From contig NZ_JAKRNT010000011.1 in assembly GCF_022346605.1 (NCBI RefSeq), positions 62,001 through 126,000 of the forward strand: a DNA stretch of 64,000 nucleotides. The letters are read 5' to 3'. Of this stretch, positions 59,401 through 64,000 are shown piece by piece (within the stretch, counting starts at the first letter, position 1; every line of letters begins with the position of its first letter). The notes beneath the pieces are model-generated. The model did not search any database. It had not been told where the DNA came from and saw only the letters and a list, made by a program, of their open reading frames with translations. The translations under genes and the position numbers were made by a program. The DNA is from Sporosarcina sp. ACRSL. Lineage in GTDB: Bacteria; Bacillota; Bacilli; Bacillales_A; Planococcaceae.

Positions 59401-59614
59401 TTTGGAGCAGAAGGCGCCGACTCCTGTGGGATTAGCGAACGCCGTTACAAAGAACGGCGTTTGCGAGCATAAGCGTAGCGTTGCGAGCAGAATATTGTAG
59501 GATGCCTTAATTTCTGCAAAGGACGCAGAAATACGGCAAATCGAACCCTTCGCTGTTCGATTGGCTCACCGCCCGCCCCACGGAAAGCGTGCGCCTGGAG
59601 CGGAAATCAACACG
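59401..59614. repeat. Mosaic intergenic repeat, long form (copy 6)
   Basis: It carries GGCGCCGACTCCTGTGGGA, GCGAACGCCGTTACAAAGAA, TTGCGAGCA, TGCCTTAATTTCTGCA, GGCAAATCGAACCCTTCGC and GGAGCGGAAATCAACACG, near-identical to copy 3 in the central part. Copies 5 and 6 fill most of the 700-base gap between the phosphodiesterase and the pseudouridine synthase, and no other feature is seen there apart from the short leader ORF. Confidence 0.88.
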
Positions 59615-59742
59615 TTCTAGTTTCTATTTAGAAAAGTAATACCAAACTTATATCAATACCCACAAAAACTAGATTGGCAAAAATGCCTGGCGGATAAAGT
59701 GGGCGAACTATAGTATGATAGACGGAATGGAGGTGAACCGGA

Positions 59743-59829
59743 ATGAAGAATGAATACTTGAATAGAGAAATTTGTCCGGCAATATTATTGAAAGGAACTG
59801 TGAAAGTTGAACATACGCATTATATATGA
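59743..59829 (+). CDS. 28-codon upstream ORF overlapping the pseudouridine synthase start
   Basis: ATG 59743 lies seven bases after GGAGGTGA, the best ribosome site in the neighbourhood. The frame encodes 28 residues ending EHTHYI and its TGA (59827-59829) lies 20 bases inside the next gene, in another frame. The peptide resembles no known protein. It may set the translation level of the synthase by coupling or be a spurious start. Confidence 0.4.
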   Translation: MKNEYLNREICPAILLKGTVKVEHTHYI

Positions 59830-60502
59830 AGATAATCATTTGTTAGTAGTGGAGAAGCCCGTCAATATACCGGTGCAAGGGGATGAGAGTGGGGATGCTG
59901 ATTTGCTCTCATTGTTGAAAGCAGATTTGAAGAAGCGCTATCAGAAACCGGGAAATGTCTATCTAGGCCTCGTCCATCGGCTGGACCGTCCTGTCGGGGG
60001 TGTGCTCGTTTTTGCGAAAACATCAAAAGCGGCATCCCGTCTATCCGACGTCTTACGAAAAAGGGAAATGAAGCGGACGTACCTCGCAGTCGTTCGAGGT
60101 GCTTTGGATGAGAAAGGTATCCTTACGCATCATCTATGGAAGGATGTAAAGAAAAATATAGTGCACGCAGTCAAGGTGTCCCATCCCGGGGGAAAGAAGG
60201 CAGTTCTTGACTATGAAACATTGGAAAAGAAGGACGGGATGAGCTTGCTCGCCATCCGGCTACATACAGGAAGATCACATCAAATCCGTGTGCAAATGGC
60301 AACATCCGGTGCTCCACTTTACGGAGACCAGAAATATGGCCAGCAAGTGAACCGGCCAGGTCAGCAAATTGCATTATGGGCACATACATTGTCCTTCCCG
60401 CATCCAACGACAAAAGAAATTCTCACTTTCGAGTCCACTCCGCCATCCGAGCATCCTTGGAATGTTTGGAAGCGGATAGGTGCAACATTGTTACCAACGT
60501 GA
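59807..60502 (+). CDS. RluA-family pseudouridine synthase
   Basis: 231 residues with the RluA catalytic motif VHRLDRPVGGVLVFAKT (Asp near residue 60), a KRTYLAVV strand and TGRSHQIRVQMA near residue 165. It isomerises uridine in rRNA or tRNA; the target is not determined. No S4 domain is present, so it is a minimal form, like B. subtilis YlyB/YhcT/YjbO-type paralogs. TTG 59807 has AAAGGAA at eight bases. Confidence 0.88.
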   Translation: MNIRIIYEDNHLLVVEKPVNIPVQGDESGDADLLSLLKADLKKRYQKPGNVYLGLVHRLDRPVGGVLVFAKTSKAASRLSDVLRKREMKRTYLAVVRGALDEKGILTHHLWKDVKKNIVHAVKVSHPGGKKAVLDYETLEKKDGMSLLAIRLHTGRSHQIRVQMATSGAPLYGDQKYGQQVNRPGQQIALWAHTLSFPHPTTKEILTFESTPPSEHPWNVWKRIGATLLPT

Positions 60503-60588
60503 ATATGTAAGATAAGGACTCCTGCTTTATTGACATCGAAATTCTGGAACTCTACACTAAGATAGAGAAAAGCATGTTGGAGGAAATT

Positions 60589-61806
60589 ATGACAAATCAT
60601 CCATTCATCCCGATTATAGTAGGGACTGATATTAACGCATACAATATGGCCATTTCATTTCATGAGGCTTACGGAATCCACCCGATCCTCGTTGGTAAAG
60701 AACCTTTATCTTTTACGAGTCTGAGTACAATTCCTGGCGCGATTGAGTTGAACCCGAAATTAGGGGAAAGGGACGAGTTCGTTCGCTTCCTGAAACAAGT
60801 TGCAACAAAATATAAGGCGCAAGGGAAAAAACTGCTTCTGATTGGAACGAATGACTTATACGTCCGCTTGATTATCGAAAACCGTGAAGTACTAGCGGAA
60901 GATTTCGTTTTCAATTATATTGACGAGGAGTTAATGAATAATCTTCTTGTAAAGAAGAATTTCTACCGGCTTTGTGAGGAGCATGGCATTGATACGCCAT
61001 CGACCTATTTCTACTCATGTGAAACCGACGATCGTTTCGACGACGAAGTTATGTTCCCGGTCATCATTAAACCGAGCAATGGAGTGCAATATTACAAGCA
61101 CCCATTTGAAGGAATGCAAAAAGTATATAAAGTCGATTCATATGAAGAAATCCAGAAAGTCATCGACACAATCAAGAAAAGTGGCTATCGTGACGATTTG
61201 ATTATCCAAGACTTCATTCCGGGTGATGATACATATATGTGGGACTCCGTGTTCTACATTAATTGCAAAGGGAACTCCGAGCTGATCACGTTTGGACAAG
61301 TCGTTCTTCAAGAGCATACTTTGACGGCTATCGGCAATTATACCGCGGTCATCACCCGGTATAATGAAGAAATGATGCTGAAGCTGAAAGGGTTCTTAGA
61401 AGCTCTCAATTACGTCGGGTACGCAAATTTCGATTTGAAATTCGATCATCGTGACGGCAAGTTCAAAGTGTTTGAAGTAAATATTCGACAAGGCCGTTCT
61501 AGTTATTACATCACATCTTGCGGGCATAACTTGGCGAAGAACTTTGTGGATGACCTCATTTACGACGTCGAAAAGCCGTTGACATTATTAGATGAAAAAT
61601 TCCTTTTTACAGTTGTTCCGAAAATCGTCCTACGGAAATTTGTCGACAACCCGAAAATCCGTAAAGAGGTCAATCAGCTACTGCGAGCAGGAAAATATGC
61701 GAATCCGCTATTTTATAAAAGAGATAAGAGCTTCAAAAGAAAACTTTACCTTTTCATGAGGCAAATTAATTATTACCGTAAGTATAAAAATAATAAATGG
61801 TCATGA
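60589..61806 (+). CDS. ATP-grasp carboxylate-amine ligase, possibly D-aspartate ligase-like
   Basis: 405 residues with an N-terminal Rossmann-like domain (about 1-110; PIIVGTDINAYNMA) and an ATP-grasp domain (about 115-320). Recognisable pieces are PVIIKPSNGVQYY, IIQDFIPGDDTYMW and FEVNIRQGRSSYY (Mg-binding Glu and Asn). The overall organisation resembles the D-aspartate ligases that load D-Asp onto peptidoglycan lysine (Aslfm type). Such bridges are known in some Planococcaceae with A4-type walls, but this link is inferred. ATG 60589 follows TTGGAGGA; the longer frame at 60574 begins inside the ribosome site. Confidence 0.78.
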   Translation: MTNHPFIPIIVGTDINAYNMAISFHEAYGIHPILVGKEPLSFTSLSTIPGAIELNPKLGERDEFVRFLKQVATKYKAQGKKLLLIGTNDLYVRLIIENREVLAEDFVFNYIDEELMNNLLVKKNFYRLCEEHGIDTPSTYFYSCETDDRFDDEVMFPVIIKPSNGVQYYKHPFEGMQKVYKVDSYEEIQKVIDTIKKSGYRDDLIIQDFIPGDDTYMWDSVFYINCKGNSELITFGQVVLQEHTLTAIGNYTAVITRYNEEMMLKLKGFLEALNYVGYANFDLKFDHRDGKFKVFEVNIRQGRSSYYITSCGHNLAKNFVDDLIYDVEKPLTLLDEKFLFTVVPKIVLRKFVDNPKIRKEVNQLLRAGKYANPLFYKRDKSFKRKLYLFMRQINYYRKYKNNKWS

Positions 61807-61810
61807 AATC

Positions 61811-61843
61811 ACCCTGCTGCATTGATCGCAGCGGGGTTTTTTT
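61811..61843 (+). terminator. Terminator after the ATP-grasp ligase
   Basis: CCCTGCTGC pairs with GCAGCGGGG and is followed by seven Ts. Confidence 0.9.
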
Positions 61844-61919
61844 GGTTAATTCTTCATTGTTTACGGATTTCATTAAAGTGGAATAGATAGTTGTCAACTT
61901 TGTAGGAGGAATTAGGAAC

Positions 61920-62072
61920 GTGAAAAAACAAGAAAATCCAGTACTTGACAACAAGAGAGATATCATTATTGAAAGGCTGGTCGATGAAGGTATTTATAAA
62001 GTAAACGGTAAACAATTATATGAACTATCTTTATATGAATTGATGAAACAGTATACAATGAGAATAGAGTAA
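61920..62072 (+). CDS. FbpA-like Fur-regulated basic protein family
   Basis: A 50-residue protein from GTG 61920, with TAGGAGG upstream. The central part, KRDIIIERLVDEGIYKVNG then QLYELSLYELMKQY, follows the pattern of the FbpA small-protein family (YdbN-like). In B. subtilis members are repressed by Fur and act in the iron-sparing response with a small RNA. I see no clear Fur box in the 70 bases upstream, so iron control is not shown. It ends 22 bases before the amidase start. Confidence 0.78.
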   Translation: MKKQENPVLDNKRDIIIERLVDEGIYKVNGKQLYELSLYELMKQYTMRIE

Positions 62073-62094
62073 AGCTCATCTAGGGGGGATTTGC

Positions 62095-63546
62095 TTGACT
62101 AAGAAATTGGATGAACTACGATTGGAATGGCTGGAGGAAGCAACCATCCGGCAAATGCAGGAAAGAATGTCTGTCGGGAAGCTGACGTCAGAACAATTGA
62201 CCGTCATGTATTTGCAGACGATCGGACAAAGAGACCGAAATGTGAATGCTGTTTTAGAGGTGAACCCGCAGGCAGTCCAAATAGCCCGGGCACTTGATGA
62301 GGAACGTCGCGCAGGAATCGTGCGGTCGTTCTTGCACGGCATCCCGGTATTGTTGAAAGATAATATGGATACAGGGGATGGTATGCATACGAGCTGTGGA
62401 TCTTTGGCCATGCAAAACCATTTCGCTGAGGATGATGCTTTTTTAGTAAAAAAACTCCGTGAAGCGGGTGCAGTCATTTTAGGTAAGACGAATATGACCG
62501 AATGGGCGAATTTTATGTCAGATCGCATGCGAAATGGGTGGAGTTCACGCGGAGGACAAGTGAAAAATCCGTATGGGCTCTTTGATGTCGGCGGATCGAG
62601 TTCCGGCGCGGCTGCCGCGGTTGCAGCTAATATGGCAGCCGTTTCTATCGGAACTGAAACGAGCGGCTCCATCATTAATCCATCCGCCCAAAATGCGCTC
62701 GTCGGCATTAAACCGACTGTCGGAGCAATCAGTAGAAGCGGTATTATCCCGCTGTCCTTCACCCAAGACACCCCAGGTCCACTAGCACGTACGGTGGAAG
62801 ACGCCGCAATAACATTTGGGCTCATGGTCGGCTATGATGAAACCGATCCAGTTACGAAGGGAGCTGATCGTTTCAAGGGGGTTGATTGGCTATCGTTACT
62901 CGATGAAACATCGCTCTCTGGAAAAAGAATCGGCATCGCCCGATCAATATTCGCAGGGGAGATCTCGACGGAACGAAAAAGTCAGTTCGAAGACGCTCTT
63001 CGCCACCTGGAATCATTAGGCGCGGAACTTATTGATGAGATTGATTTGGGGACGATGGAAGATGATTTAGGCTATGACGTCCTCCTGTATGAATTCAAAG
63101 CGGCACTAAATGAATATCTCGGGAAAACCCCGGCGACAAATCCAATCCGCACATTATCCGATATTATCCAATACAATAAGGAACATGCAGAAGAAACGTT
63201 GAAATATGGGCAAGTGATGTTAGAAAAAGTCGACCGGACGAGTGGGACGTTGACCGAGCCGGAATATATTAAGGCTTTGTTGCGCAACCGACACTTGGCA
63301 GGCGAATTGGCTCTCGATCGGGCTTTTGATGAGCATAGGATTGATTGTCTCGTATTCCCTCAAGATCATGGATGTAGTTTTAGCGCGGCAGCAGGGTATC
63401 CCGCAATTACGGTACCCGCTTCGTTTACGGAAGAAGGCGAACCTTTTTGCATTACGCTTTGCGGCAAGGCGTATTCCGAGCCAGAACTAATCGGCTATGC
63501 TTATGCATTTGAACAGGCGACAAAAGCAAGAAGAAAACCAAACTGA
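62095..63546 (+). CDS. Amidase (amidase-signature family)
   Basis: 483 residues of the amidase-signature family. The Ser-cisSer-Lys triad is visible: Lys in VLLKDNMD (about 84), cis-Ser and nucleophile in the Gly/Ser stretch GGSSSGAAAAVAA and TETSGSI (about 160-190). LGKTNMTEWANFMS precedes it. It resembles GatA-like amidases but is shorter in the C-terminal region and is not next to gatC or gatB, so a free amidase role is more likely. TTG 62095 has AGGGGGGAT at four to five bases. Confidence 0.88.
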   Translation: MTKKLDELRLEWLEEATIRQMQERMSVGKLTSEQLTVMYLQTIGQRDRNVNAVLEVNPQAVQIARALDEERRAGIVRSFLHGIPVLLKDNMDTGDGMHTSCGSLAMQNHFAEDDAFLVKKLREAGAVILGKTNMTEWANFMSDRMRNGWSSRGGQVKNPYGLFDVGGSSSGAAAAVAANMAAVSIGTETSGSIINPSAQNALVGIKPTVGAISRSGIIPLSFTQDTPGPLARTVEDAAITFGLMVGYDETDPVTKGADRFKGVDWLSLLDETSLSGKRIGIARSIFAGEISTERKSQFEDALRHLESLGAELIDEIDLGTMEDDLGYDVLLYEFKAALNEYLGKTPATNPIRTLSDIIQYNKEHAEETLKYGQVMLEKVDRTSGTLTEPEYIKALLRNRHLAGELALDRAFDEHRIDCLVFPQDHGCSFSAAAGYPAITVPASFTEEGEPFCITLCGKAYSEPELIGYAYAFEQATKARRKPN

Positions 63547-63607
63547 CTTGAAAGAAATGCGAATCCGGTTCATTATAAGATAAGGAACAGTGAAAGCGGG
63601 GATGAGA

Positions 63608-64000
63608 ATGTCCTTCTTGGAAAAAATGGACGATAGTATTAGAAGTAAGTGGAAGTTTGAAAGGGAAACACCGATTCAAAACCAAATGATTCCAGAACTC
63701 TTGAATGGCCGTGATGTCGTAGCAGAATCGCCGACTGGAACTGGGAAAACACTTGCTTATGTGTTGCCGATCCTTCAACAAGTTGATGGGAAAAAAATGC
63801 AGACGCAAGCGCTGATCATGGCTCCTTCCCAAGAGCTATCGATACAAATCGTAAATGTCATTCGTGAGTGGGTAGAAGGAACGGATATCACGGTGACCCA
63901 ATTAATTGGCGGTGCCAATATGCAGCGGCAAATCGAACGTTTGAAGAAAAAGCCGACAATCGTAGTCGGGACTCCGGGACGCCTCGTCGAACTCGTAAAA
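63608..64000 (+). CDS. DEAD-box RNA helicase, 3'-truncated by window edge
   Basis: 131 residues are visible before the window ends; the frame is open to base 64000. Motifs of helicase domain 1 are present: Q motif TPIQNQMIP, motif I ESPTGTGKT, Ia MAPSQELSIQ, the GG doublet IGGAN and Ib TPGRLVELV. DEAD motif II lies beyond the edge. It is similar to YfmL/CshC-type ATP-dependent RNA helicases of Bacillus. GGGG lies six bases before ATG 63608; the ATG at 63602 is too close to it. Confidence 0.88.
   Translation, partial: MSFLEKMDDSIRSKWKFERETPIQNQMIPELLNGRDVVAESPTGTGKTLAYVLPILQQVDGKKMQTQALIMAPSQELSIQIVNVIREWVEGTDITVTQLIGGANMQRQIERLKKKPTIVVGTPGRLVELVK

Overview
The window looks like a chromosomal segment of a low-to-middle GC Gram-positive, spore-forming bacterium of the Bacillales. 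My best guess is Planococcaceae, Sporosarcina-like. The evidence is strong AGGAGG-type ribosome sites with many TTG and GTG starts, U-tract terminators, and Bacillus-type genes (PucR, PucI, YkoFEDC, YueI, bacillopeptidase F, YlxY-like, FbpA-like). The genus is inferred; there is no rRNA here.

About 1-23.5 kb is a ureide (allantoin) catabolic island. It holds two NCS1 permeases from a tandem duplication (the first cut by the window edge), a PucI-like permease, two allantoinases, two PucR-type regulators, an NCS2 permease, and the AllC-AllE-AllD-AllD operon. AllF(FdrA)-AllG-carbamate kinase follow, and the third oxamate carbamoyltransferase subunit, AllH, is encoded separately at 9.4 kb. Together they can take allantoin to allantoate, ureidoglycine, ureidoglycolate and oxalurate, then to oxamate plus carbamoyl phosphate, and finally to ATP, CO2 and ammonia.

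About 23.6-36.4 kb is mixed housekeeping and accessory genes: YueI, two luciferase-like oxidoreductases, two polysaccharide deacetylases, an EAL-CBS-GGDEF protein, an RNase H-like protein, an MBL hydrolase, a P-loop kinase-like protein, an Xre regulator, a SEC-C protein, a His-rich repeat protein and a Nudix hydrolase. A 17-residue four-cysteine peptide with its own ribosome site and terminator lies on the minus strand near 28.7 kb.

About 36.4-48 kb holds a TPP riboswitch with the ykoFEDC thiamine-precursor ECF operon, a metallophosphatase, a VanZ protein, RsgA, and a YvfRSTU-like ABC exporter with a two-component system. The intergenic gaps here carry four arrays of short direct repeats with an almost exact 20- or 21-bp period, each with its own core sequence. 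They are the least explained structure in the window.

About 48-64 kb encodes a large secreted subtilisin-like protease, a LysM-3D wall protein, an arylamine N-acetyltransferase, an amidohydrolase with a membrane partner, a glycerophosphodiesterase, a pseudouridine synthase, an ATP-grasp ligase (possibly D-aspartate ligase-like), an FbpA-like small protein, an amidase and the start of a DEAD-box helicase. A mosaic GC-rich intergenic repeat family occurs at least six times (7.0, 7.3, 12.9, 53.2, 59.2 and 59.5 kb).
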